Positions 1 to 6,466 of a stretch of 8,351 nucleotides of DNA are shown in pieces. The DNA comes from Ilumatobacter sp. (GTDB taxonomy: Bacteria > Actinomycetota > Acidimicrobiia > Acidimicrobiales > Ilumatobacteraceae): positions 1-8,351 of the forward strand of contig JABJAB010000022.1 of NCBI GenBank assembly GCA_018666235.1, in the 5' to 3' direction. The notes under the pieces are model-generated. The model did no database searches. It worked only from the letters and a program-made list of their open reading frames with translations, and was not told the origin of the DNA. Within the stretch, counting starts at the first letter, position 1; each line of letters opens with the position of its first letter. A program made the translations under genes and the position numbers.

Positions 1-243
1 CAGGAACTGTGGGGCGGTTGTGCCTATTGCGGAACACAGCCAACCGAGACCATGCAGCGTGACTGTGTTCTCGCGCTGTCGCGTGGAGGGCGCTACACCC
101 TTGACAACATCGTGCCAGCGTGCCGAAGTTGCAATGCGAGCAAGAGCAACGGTGAGGTCACGACGTGGATGCGCCGCAAGCGGCTCGATGAGCCGGCGTT
201 CCTGCTGCGCCGTGCCGAGATCAGCCGAGATCTGCACGGCTAA
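1..243 (+). CDS. HNH-endonuclease-like protein, C-terminal part (start lies outside the window)
   Basis: This frame is open from the first base and ends at TAA 241-243, so the window holds about 80 C-terminal residues. The visible part begins W-G-G-CAYCG, a first zinc knuckle (CxxC). It continues with RDCVLALSRGG and then DNIVPACRSCNASK, which carries the second CxxC and the terminal Asn/Lys of a beta-beta-alpha-metal fold. This spacing is typical of small HNH nucleases, which cut DNA with one metal ion. The position normally occupied by the general-base His (usual pattern D-H-V-x-P-L-S-x-G-G) is Cys here (D-C-V), and the usual Pro is also changed. The protein may therefore be a binding-only or altered relative, although the rest of the fold is kept. 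After the knuckles a basic helix (TTWMRRKRLDE) follows. The gene converges on the thiamine-diphosphate enzyme gene, with only 9 bp between stop codons. The family call is solid; activity and cellular role are unknown. Confidence 0.8.
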   Translation, partial: QELWGGCAYCGTQPTETMQRDCVLALSRGGRYTLDNIVPACRSCNASKSNGEVTTWMRRKRLDEPAFLLRRAEISRDLHG

Positions 244-259
244 GTGTTCTCGTTAGACG
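237..259. terminator. Possible small bidirectional hairpin over the two convergent stop codons
   Basis: CGGCTAA (237-243) can pair with TTAGACG (253-259) with one G-A mismatch around a 9-nt loop. The stem contains both TAA stop codons, one from each convergent gene. There is no T-tract on either side. Two TAA stops facing each other are complementary by definition, so only the outer four positions are informative. A weak call. Confidence 0.2.
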
Positions 260-1890
260 TACGTTGAACCCTTCATCGCGCCAACGTCCTTGCGCATCTC
301 GACGTTGACCAGGGCGGGCTTCCCAGAGGCGAAGGCGCGCTCGATGGCGCCGCGAATCTCGTGCGGCCGGGTGACGTGCTCGCCATGACCGCCGAGCGCC
401 TCGACCACCTTGTCGTAGCGCGTGGCCCTCAGCTCAGTGGCGACGAGTCGGTCCTCACCGTAGATCATCGCCTGAGGACGCATCATCTGTCCCCAGGCTG
501 CGTCGTTGCCAACAATGCCGACGATGGGTAGCCCGAACCGCACGGCGGTGTCGAACTCGAACCCATTGAGTCCAAACGATCCGTCACCGTAGATGATCAT
601 CACTCGGCGATCCGGGTTGGCAATTTGCGCAGCGAGCGCGAACGGCATGCCGACGCCGAGCGTTCCGAGAGGTCCGGGGTCCATCCAGGTGCCGTTCGGC
701 GGGACCCTGAGCACCTTGGAAGCCTGGGCAACGATGTCGCCACCGTCGCCGATGACGATCATCTCATCGTCGGTCGCAACGAAGTCGGCGATCTCGTGAC
801 ATAGACGCATCGGATCAATGGGTACTTCGTCGGAGTGCAACTGGGCGGCCAGGGCTGCGTCCGCAGCGTCCTCGATCGTGCGCAGGTGAGCTGTGTGTTC
901 GGAGAAATCGAGGCTGCCGTTGAGGGCGTCGGTGAGCGCATCGAGGTTGACGCCCAGATTCCCGACGAGGCCGATGTCAGCTGACCGGTTCTGGCCGATC
1001 AGCGTGTCGTCGAGATCGAGCTGAACGATCTGTGCGTCGGCAGGAATTGAGGCGCCGTACTTCATCCGGAAGTCGAGCGGGGTGCCTGCCAACACCACGA
1101 CATCCGCCGCGGCGAGAGCCTCTTTCCGGCTCCGATTGAAGAACTGCGGATGATCCATCGGGAGTTGTCCCCGGCCCATCCCGTTCGTGTACACCGGCGA
1201 TCGGGTCGCCTCGGCGAAACGGCGAAGTGCGGGGCCACCTTCGGACCACTTGAGGGCGGTGCCAGCCATCACCATGGGGCGTTTGGCTTGGCGCAGGAGT
1301 TTGGCGGCAACCTCGATCGATGCTGCTGGCGCCGATGATGCAACGCGGTAGTCGCGGAACGTTGGCAGTGTGATGGCTTCGACGTCGATTGGGCTGTGCA
1401 AGACGTCCATCGGAATCTCAAGGAACGCCGGGCCCGGAACGCCAGACATCGCGTGGCGAACCGCCTGCTCGACGTACTCCCCGATGCGGGCGGTCTCGTA
1501 GCAGGTGTCCGCCCACTTGGTGATTGGACGCATCAGCGAGACGTGGTCCATCTCCTGGAGCGAGCCTCGGCGCAGGTTGTTGAACGGGCCTTGTCCGCCA
1601 AAGACGACGATCGGAGAGTTGGCCCGCCACGCGTTGGCGACGCCGGTGACACCGTCGGTCACTCCGGGTCCGGCCGTGAGGATCGCAACACCGACTTTGC
1701 CCGGGTTCAGTCGTGCCCATGCATCAGCGGCGTGCGTCGCTGCCTGCTCGTGGCGCACGTCGATGACCCGGATGCCTTCGTCGAGGCATCCGTCATAGAT
1801 GCCCATGACGTGGCCACCGGACAGAGTGAAGACGCACTCCACCCCAGCGGCCTTGAGTGCCTTCGCTGCAAGTCGTCCACCGTGGCTCAT
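253..1890 (-). CDS. Thiamine-diphosphate-dependent enzyme, acetolactate synthase / 2-hydroxyacyl-CoA lyase-like
   Basis: A 545-residue protein with the three-domain layout of the ThDP decarboxylase/lyase superfamily. The N-terminal pyrimidine-binding domain covers about 1-170, with FTLSGGHV and the cofactor-activating Glu48 in RHEQAATHAADAWAR. A central Rossmann-like domain covers about 190-330. The C-terminal pyrophosphate-binding domain has GDGSFG at 435-440 and ends its metal motif in Asn462-Asp463 (VGNDAAWGQ). The SGGH start, the GNDAAW segment and the ending resemble ILVBL/HACL2-type proteins more than the IlvB catalytic subunit. No regulatory IlvN gene is nearby, so a branched-chain biosynthetic role is unlikely. 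Family members cleave or form C-C bonds next to a carbonyl, for example 2-hydroxyacyl-CoA lyases that release formyl-CoA. The ATG at 1890 is supported by AGGGG placed 7 nt upstream (1898-1902). The gene lies 81 bp downstream of the carboxylase gene on the same strand and may be partly co-transcribed with it. The family is certain, the substrate is not known. Confidence 0.85.
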   Translation of the reverse strand: MSHGGRLAAKALKAAGVECVFTLSGGHVMGIYDGCLDEGIRVIDVRHEQAATHAADAWARLNPGKVGVAILTAGPGVTDGVTGVANAWRANSPIVVFGGQGPFNNLRRGSLQEMDHVSLMRPITKWADTCYETARIGEYVEQAVRHAMSGVPGPAFLEIPMDVLHSPIDVEAITLPTFRDYRVASSAPAASIEVAAKLLRQAKRPMVMAGTALKWSEGGPALRRFAEATRSPVYTNGMGRGQLPMDHPQFFNRSRKEALAAADVVVLAGTPLDFRMKYGASIPADAQIVQLDLDDTLIGQNRSADIGLVGNLGVNLDALTDALNGSLDFSEHTAHLRTIEDAADAALAAQLHSDEVPIDPMRLCHEIADFVATDDEMIVIGDGGDIVAQASKVLRVPPNGTWMDPGPLGTLGVGMPFALAAQIANPDRRVMIIYGDGSFGLNGFEFDTAVRFGLPIVGIVGNDAAWGQMMRPQAMIYGEDRLVATELRATRYDKVVEALGGHGEHVTRPHEIRGAIERAFASGKPALVNVEMRKDVGAMKGSTYV

Positions 1891-1941
1891 GGTGTGTCCC
1901 CTTCGCGTTGTCTGTTCCCCGCCCCAAACGGTAGCGAACGA

Positions 1942-1971
1942 GCAACGGTCGGTGCCGACCGGAGCAGTTGC
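1942..1971 (-). terminator. Strong hairpin between the carboxylase and the ThDP-enzyme gene
   Basis: CGGTCG (1946-1951) pairs perfectly with CGACCG (1956-1961) around a 4-nt loop. The outer arms GCAA (1942-1945) and TTGC (1968-1971) also pair, leaving six unpaired bases on one side. The structure starts immediately after the TAG stop of the carboxylase gene. No T-run follows on the minus strand, so it is either a U-less actinobacterial-type terminator or a processing/attenuation structure that would reduce expression of the downstream ThDP-enzyme gene. Confidence 0.45.
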
Positions 1972-3735
1972 CTATTCGATGATGGCGAGGATGTCCCCGC
2001 CACCCACCGTGTCTCCAGCTGCGACCTTGAGTTCCTTGACCGTGCCGGCCTTCTCAGCGTTGATCTGGTTCTCCATCTTCATCGCTTCGAGCACGACGAT
2101 GCCGGCACCGGCCTCGACGGTGTCGCCGACCTCAACAAGCAGCTTGACGATCGTGCCCTGCATGGGTGCCTCGACGCTGCCAGATGCAGCTCCGCCGCCA
2201 CCGGCGCCGGACGCTGACCGCTTCTTCTTCTTGGCTGCGGGCGCAGCCGCGCCGACCGGAGCTTCGGGGACCCACATGTTGACGTCGAACCGTTTGCCGT
2301 TCACCTCGACTGTCGTGGATCGACGCACGAGCGGCTCGGCGTCGTCATCCTGCTCGGGTGCACCGGTTGGTTGGCCGGTGACGCCGGTGAGGTCGAGTGT
2401 CTGCTCGACCCACTTGGTGGAGTGTTCCATCGCCGCGAAGTCAGGGTGTCGCAAGATGGCGAGGTCGGCCGGAATCGTGGTCGCAACGCCTTCGACAACG
2501 AGTTCTTCGAGTGCTCGAATCGTGCGGGCGATTGCCACCTCGCGGTTGCGGCCCCACACGACGAGCTTGCCGACCAGGTTGTCGTAGAACTGGCTGATCT
2601 CGTCGCCGGAGAGATACCCCGAATCGAAACGCACACCGAAGCCGTCCGGAGCGACCAGCTTGGTGATCGGCCCGGGCGAGGGGAGGAACTTGCCTTCGGC
2701 CGGATCCTCGGCGTTGATCCGGATCTCGATGGAGTGGCCGCGCCGCAGGGCGCTGACTTCGTCCTGAGTCATCGGAAGTTCTTCACCAGCGGCGACCCGG
2801 ATCTGCCACTCGACGAGATCGATGTCCGTGATCATTTCGCTGACGCAGTGCTCGACCTGCAACCGCGTGTTCATCTCAAGGAAGAAGAACTCCGAGTCCT
2901 GGTAAATGAACTCGACTGTGCCGGCGCCGTAGTAGCCAACGGCCTTGGCTGCCTTGACGGCTGCCTCGCCCATCGCCTCTTCGATGCCGTCCGCCAAGTC
3001 TGGAGCGGGAGCCTCTTCGATGAGCTTCTGGTGACGTCGCTGTGCCGAGCAATCGCGACTCGAGATCCAGACGCAGTTGCCCTGCTTGTCGCCGACCAGT
3101 TGGATCTCGACGTGGCGTGGCCATGTGAGGTAGCGCTCGACATACACCTCGTCGCGACCGAAGAACGCAAGTGCCTCGCGTTGCGCGCTTGCGAAGGCGT
3201 CGTCGACCTCATCGGCATTGTTGACCACCTTCATGCCTCGCCCGCCGCCACCGAAAGCAGCTTTGATGACCGCCGGCCAACCATTTTCGTTGCCAAAATC
3301 GCGGATCTCGTCGGGGCCCTGGGCGAACTCAGTCGTCCCAGGAACAACCGGAGCACCGCCACGGATGGCCGCCTGACGGCTCGAGACCTTGTCGCTCATC
3401 TCGTCCATTGCCGTTGCCGGTGGTCCAATGAACTCGACGCCCATCTCGGCGATGGCGCGTGCGAAGTCGGCGTTCTCAGAAAAGAAGCCATAACCGGGGT
3501 GCACCGCATCGGCGCCGCTCTTGGCGATTGCGTCGAGCACCGCTTCGGTGTTGATGTAGCTCTCGGCAGCGGTTTGGCCGCCGAGAGCGAAGGCTTCGTC
3601 TGCGAGGCGCACATGGAGGGCGTCTCGATCGAGTTCGGAATACACCGCGACAGTCGCGATGCCCATCTCCCGAGCCGCTCGGATGACACGGACGGCAATC
3701 TCGCCGCGGTTGGCAATCAGAATCTTCTTGAGCAC
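1972..3735 (-). CDS. Acetyl/propionyl-CoA carboxylase alpha subunit (biotin carboxylase + biotin carrier domain)
   Basis: From the GTG at 3735 this gives 587 residues, the usual size of actinobacterial AccA3-type subunits. Order: biotin carboxylase N-domain (starts LKKILIANRGEIAVRVIRA), ATP-grasp with Gly-rich loop FGGGGRGMK (161-169), SRDCSAQRRHQKLIEEAP (226-243), metal/bicarbonate site EMNTRLQVEH (287-296), the C-terminal biotin carboxylase domain and a linker domain. An Ala/Gly/Lys-rich hinge follows (about 494-520). The biotinyl domain carries EAMKMEN with the biotinylated Lys553. It uses ATP and bicarbonate to carboxylate biotin and passes CO2 to a separate carboxyltransferase beta subunit, not seen here, to make malonyl- or methylmalonyl-CoA. 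The frame stays open upstream to 3888, but the extra residues lie inside birA and lack family similarity. ATG codons at 3756 and 3774 are alternative starts. GTG 3735 gives the standard N-terminus and fits a leaderless promoter. One oddity: EHCVSE replaces the usual EHPVTE. Acyl-CoA preference cannot be read from this subunit. Confidence 0.93.
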   Translation of the reverse strand: MLKKILIANRGEIAVRVIRAAREMGIATVAVYSELDRDALHVRLADEAFALGGQTAAESYINTEAVLDAIAKSGADAVHPGYGFFSENADFARAIAEMGVEFIGPPATAMDEMSDKVSSRQAAIRGGAPVVPGTTEFAQGPDEIRDFGNENGWPAVIKAAFGGGGRGMKVVNNADEVDDAFASAQREALAFFGRDEVYVERYLTWPRHVEIQLVGDKQGNCVWISSRDCSAQRRHQKLIEEAPAPDLADGIEEAMGEAAVKAAKAVGYYGAGTVEFIYQDSEFFFLEMNTRLQVEHCVSEMITDIDLVEWQIRVAAGEELPMTQDEVSALRRGHSIEIRINAEDPAEGKFLPSPGPITKLVAPDGFGVRFDSGYLSGDEISQFYDNLVGKLVVWGRNREVAIARTIRALEELVVEGVATTIPADLAILRHPDFAAMEHSTKWVEQTLDLTGVTGQPTGAPEQDDDAEPLVRRSTTVEVNGKRFDVNMWVPEAPVGAAAPAAKKKKRSASGAGGGGAASGSVEAPMQGTIVKLLVEVGDTVEAGAGIVVLEAMKMENQINAEKAGTVKELKVAAGDTVGGGDILAIIE

Positions 3736-3742
3736 GGGTGCC

Positions 3743-3770
3743 AATGTAGGCGGCATGAGCCCGGCGTCAG
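3743..3770 (-). promoter_or_regulatory. Candidate leaderless promoter of the carboxylase gene
   Basis: On the minus strand, CTGACG (3770-3765) lies 16 nt before TACATT (3748-3743), a TANNNT -10 hexamer. Seven nucleotides separate this from the GTG at 3735, so transcription would start on or next to the start codon. No Shine-Dalgarno sequence is present upstream of that GTG, which agrees with leaderless translation, common in actinobacteria. The element lies inside the short gap shared with divergent birA. Confidence 0.45.
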
Positions 3771-3781
3771 GCATTTCCAAG

Positions 3782-4528
3782 ATGGACGAATGGCACGTTT
3801 CTGTCGTGGCCGAGACGGGGAGCACCAACGATGACCTGTTGCGTGCGGCGGAACAGGGTGAGCTGGCGGATCGAACTGTGCTCCGCACCGAACATCAGAC
3901 CGCAGGGCGCGGTCGACTCGACCGGCGATGGGATGCTCCGGCGGGAAGCAACCTGCTCGCATCGATGTATCTCATGTCCCCTGGTGATCGGCCGACGTCA
4001 ATGCTGCAACGGGTCGGCGTCGCGATTGTGGACGCTGTCAACCAGCTGGCGGGGTTGAAGATCGAGGCGAGCAAGCGGGCGACATTGGGTCTGAAGTGGC
4101 CGAACGACGTGTTGTACGACGGTCGCAAGCTTGCCGGCGTGCTGGCGCAACGTTCGACGTCGGCGCCGGGTCTGATTGTCGGGTTCGGCGTCAACGTCGC
4201 GTGGGCGCCACCAGAGGCGGCGCGCGTCAACGATCTCGTGGATTGCACCGCTGAGCAGCTGCTCGTGGAGGTGCTCAATGCATTCGACGCGCAATCGGGT
4301 GATCCGGCGGTCCTCGCTCAGACCTACCGGGCTCGATTGCTGACGCTTGGGCAATTCGTTCGCGTCCACCTCCCTGGCAATATGACCTTTGAGGGCGAAG
4401 CCGTTGACATCGACGCCGAGGGGCGCATCATCGTGGTCTCCGAGATGGGTAAGAAGCGGGTCTTTGATGTGGGTGATGTTGTGCACCTGCGGCCCGGAAC
4501 ACACGGTGCCGGTATCGCATCGGATTGA
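3782..4528 (+). CDS. birA: Biotin--[acetyl-CoA-carboxylase] ligase, group I (no DNA-binding domain)
   Basis: Activates biotin with ATP to biotinyl-5'-AMP and transfers it to the carrier-domain lysine of carboxylases, presumably Lys553 of the divergently encoded subunit. The 248-residue protein shows all family motifs: GSTN (13-16), AGRGRLDRRW (41-50, the biotinyl-AMP loop), KWPND (105-109), KLAGVL (116-121) and GFGVN (134-138). A small SH3-like C-terminal domain follows (about 190-238). The N-terminal winged helix of E. coli BirA is absent, so it should not be a repressor. ATG 3782 gives the conserved beginning. ATG 3755 would add nine residues and sits on a CATG that is also a possible start codon on the opposite strand. 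Neither has a convincing ribosome site. It is followed after 50 bp by the LCP gene. Function is secure, the exact start is not. Confidence 0.92.
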   Translation: MDEWHVSVVAETGSTNDDLLRAAEQGELADRTVLRTEHQTAGRGRLDRRWDAPAGSNLLASMYLMSPGDRPTSMLQRVGVAIVDAVNQLAGLKIEASKRATLGLKWPNDVLYDGRKLAGVLAQRSTSAPGLIVGFGVNVAWAPPEAARVNDLVDCTAEQLLVEVLNAFDAQSGDPAVLAQTYRARLLTLGQFVRVHLPGNMTFEGEAVDIDAEGRIIVVSEMGKKRVFDVGDVVHLRPGTHGAGIASD

Positions 4529-4565
4529 TCTGCTGTGGTGCCGCACGCCCAGCCCGCCCCCCGGT

Positions 4566-4579
4566 TAGCGTTCTTCTGA
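4566..4579 (+). promoter_or_regulatory. Candidate leaderless -10 element of the LCP gene
   Basis: TAGCGT (4566-4571) matches the actinobacterial TANNNT -10 pattern and ends 7 nt before the ATG at 4579. There is no Shine-Dalgarno sequence in that gap. The same 7-nt spacing is seen at the carboxylase gene. No recognisable -35 element is present, so the call rests on the -10 and the missing ribosome site. Confidence 0.35.
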
Positions 4580-5616
4580 TGCAGCAGTACCCAGGGGGCG
4601 ATCAGTACGCCGACGCCCCAAAGAGGCGGCGTCGCCGGAGCTCGGCACCGCTCGCCTTGCTGTTCGCCCTCCTCACTGCGGCTGTTGGCGCGGCAGGCGT
4701 GATTCGCGCCGCGGACGACCGCACGGCAAATGTTGAGCGGATCGAGGGGCTTGAGGACATCTTGGTCGCCGTCGAGGGGCCTGCGGTCAACTATCTCCTC
4801 ATTGGTTCGGACTCGCGAGAGGGTTCGGACCCGAATGCACCCGACTTCGGCGGTATCGGCGACACCAGTGCGGTGCAGGGCCGTCGCAGCGACACCATCA
4901 TGGTGCTCCGTCAAGAAAAGGACGGCAACGGTGCGGCACTGATGAGCATCCCGCGCGACCTCTTGGTCACCATCGCCGGGTCTGGCAAGCAGGATCGCAT
5001 CAACTCGGCGTACAACGACGGTGCCGACGTGCTCGCTGCCACGGTGACCCAAGAACTCGGGATCCCGATCAACCATGTGGTCGACATTGACTTCTTCAGT
5101 TTCAAGGAGCTCGTTGACGCCGTCGGCGGTGCCACCATCTGCTTCGAGTACGTCACACGCGATCTCAACTCCGGACTGGCTCAGGAGCCGGGATGTAACC
5201 GGCTTGACGGGGTACAGGCGCTGGCGTACGCACGGAGCCGTAACTATGAAGAGTTCCGCGACGGAAACTGGCGCAAAGACCCCACTGCTGACCTCGGGCG
5301 GATTCAGCGGCAGCAGGCGTTTATTTCCACGATCGTTGACGCCACCATGACCGAACTGCAGTCCGATCCGTTTCTCGCGTCGGAGCTGATTGACGCGGTC
5401 AGCAGCTCGGTTCGCATCGATGCTGGCCTTGACCCAATCGCTGCGGCAGGCACGTTGCGCAAGGCGTTCGCGACAGGGTTGGCGACGTACCAACTCGACG
5501 TACGCGGCGAGAACTTCAACGGCAAGTCCATCCTGCGGCTCAACGATTCGTCGAAGCCCATCCTCGACTACTTCCGCGGCATCGGCCCGTTGCCTGTCGT
5601 CACGGTTGCCGAATGA
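4579..5616 (+). CDS. LytR-CpsA-Psr (LCP) family cell-wall glycopolymer ligase
   Basis: The protein has 345 residues. A basic cytoplasmic N-terminus (KRRRRR, 15-20) precedes one membrane segment (about 23-42), and the remainder is extracytoplasmic, the standard LCP topology. The LCP domain shows NYLLIGSDSR (71-80), RRSDTIMVLR (102-111), SIPRDLLV (123-130), RINSAYNDG (about 130-138), FFSFKELVDAVGG (about 162-174), LDGVQALAYARSR (199-211) and the polyprenyl-phosphate-binding block LGRIQRQQ (229-236). LCP enzymes transfer lipid-linked glycopolymers such as arabinogalactan or teichoic acids onto peptidoglycan. Cys178 and Cys196 could form a disulfide outside the membrane. rmlD starts 7 bp downstream, so the two are almost certainly one transcript, joining rhamnose supply with wall-polymer attachment. 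A TTG at 4525, overlapping the birA stop, would add 18 residues without family character, so ATG 4579 is preferred. The polymer attached is not known. Confidence 0.92.
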   Translation: MQQYPGGDQYADAPKRRRRRSSAPLALLFALLTAAVGAAGVIRAADDRTANVERIEGLEDILVAVEGPAVNYLLIGSDSREGSDPNAPDFGGIGDTSAVQGRRSDTIMVLRQEKDGNGAALMSIPRDLLVTIAGSGKQDRINSAYNDGADVLAATVTQELGIPINHVVDIDFFSFKELVDAVGGATICFEYVTRDLNSGLAQEPGCNRLDGVQALAYARSRNYEEFRDGNWRKDPTADLGRIQRQQAFISTIVDATMTELQSDPFLASELIDAVSSSVRIDAGLDPIAAAGTLRKAFATGLATYQLDVRGENFNGKSILRLNDSSKPILDYFRGIGPLPVVTVAE

Positions 5617-5623
5617 GTCGTCG

Positions 5624-6466
5624 ATGAAGGTGTTGATCACCGGCGCAGCCGGTCAGCTCGGGGTGGAACTCGTGCAACATTGCATCGAGATGGGCGACGA
5701 CGTGGTTGCGGCGGACCGGAGCGATGTGGACATCACCGATGCCGCTGCCGTCGACGCGTTCCTTGCTCAGCACCTTCCGGATGCCGTGATCAATGCCGCC
5801 GCCTACACAGCAGTCGATGCATGCGAGACCAACGTCGATATCGCCCAGGCAGTGAATGGAACCGCTGTTGGAATCGTGAGCGCCGCTTGCGAGAAATTCG
5901 GTGCACACCTCGTGCACGTCAGCACCGACTATGTCTTCGACGGCACGCTCGACCGTCCCTACGTCGAGACCGACGAAACGAACCCGCAGTCGGTGTACGG
6001 ACGCACGAAGCTCGCCGGAGAAATCGCAGCCGGTTCGGCTGCATCGATCGCCCGCACATCGTGGGTCTGCGGCGAGTACGGAGACAACATGGTGAAGCTC
6101 ATCCTGCGTCTGGCTGCGGGAGATACGCCACTCGCTTTTGTCGATGACCAGCGCGGCCACCCGAGCTTTACGGCCGACCTCGCGCCCGCGCTGCGCACCC
6201 TCGCTCTCGAGCGGCGGGCGGGCACCTTCCATCTCACCAATGGTGGCGCCGTTTCATGGTTCGAGTTTGTCGGCGACATTCTGGAAGCAGCGGGCCACCA
6301 ACGCGGGCGAGTGTCGCCGATTGCCACTGCCGATCTGGATCCGCCTCGTCCAGCACCACGGCCAGCGAACAGCGTGCTCGACAACGCTGCCTGGAAGGCT
6401 GCGGGCAAAGAGCCGCTGCGAGACTTCCGTGCACCCCTCACCGAGTTGGTCGCACGTCTCACCTAA
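5624..6466 (+). CDS. rmlD: dTDP-4-dehydrorhamnose reductase
   Basis: Catalyses the last step of dTDP-L-rhamnose synthesis, reducing dTDP-4-keto-L-rhamnose with NAD(P)H. This cytoplasmic short-chain dehydrogenase has 280 residues, normal for the family. It has the Rossmann motif GAAGQLG (7-13), NAAAYTAVDACE (57-68), STDYVFDG (100-107, with active-site Thr/Asp), the catalytic YGRTK (Tyr125, Lys129) and RTSWVCGEYGDNMVK (144-158). The C-terminal substrate-domain signatures are DDQRGHPSFTADLA (174-187) and FHLTNGG (202-208). The start ATG 5624 is the only one that places the nucleotide-binding strand at the N-terminus. No ribosome site is visible, so expression probably depends on translational coupling to the LCP gene ending 7 bp upstream. 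The other rml genes (A, B, C) are not in this window. rfbD is a synonym. Confidence 0.93.
   Translation: MKVLITGAAGQLGVELVQHCIEMGDDVVAADRSDVDITDAAAVDAFLAQHLPDAVINAAAYTAVDACETNVDIAQAVNGTAVGIVSAACEKFGAHLVHVSTDYVFDGTLDRPYVETDETNPQSVYGRTKLAGEIAAGSAASIARTSWVCGEYGDNMVKLILRLAAGDTPLAFVDDQRGHPSFTADLAPALRTLALERRAGTFHLTNGGAVSWFEFVGDILEAAGHQRGRVSPIATADLDPPRPAPRPANSVLDNAAWKAAGKEPLRDFRAPLTELVARLT

Noticed and set aside
257..264. Perfect 8-bp palindrome ACGTACGT
   Set aside because: It encodes the last residues of the ThDP enzyme and is too short to distinguish from chance.
2371..3834. 487-codon open frame on the plus strand opposite the carboxylase gene
   Set aside because: It mirrors the carboxylase codons in a G/C-rich genome, shows no protein motif, and the minus-strand product is unmistakable.
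3736..3888. N-terminal extension of the carboxylase up to ATG 3888
   Set aside because: The extra 51 residues lie inside birA and have no similarity to the family; GTG 3735 gives the standard beginning.
4525..4578. TTG start for the LCP gene overlapping the birA stop codon
   Set aside because: It would add a Cys/Pro-rich stretch ahead of the normal basic N-terminus; ATG 4579 has a good -10 element.
4324..5640. 438-codon open frame on the minus strand opposite the LCP gene
   Set aside because: Antisense shadow of the birA end and the LCP gene, with no recognisable domain.
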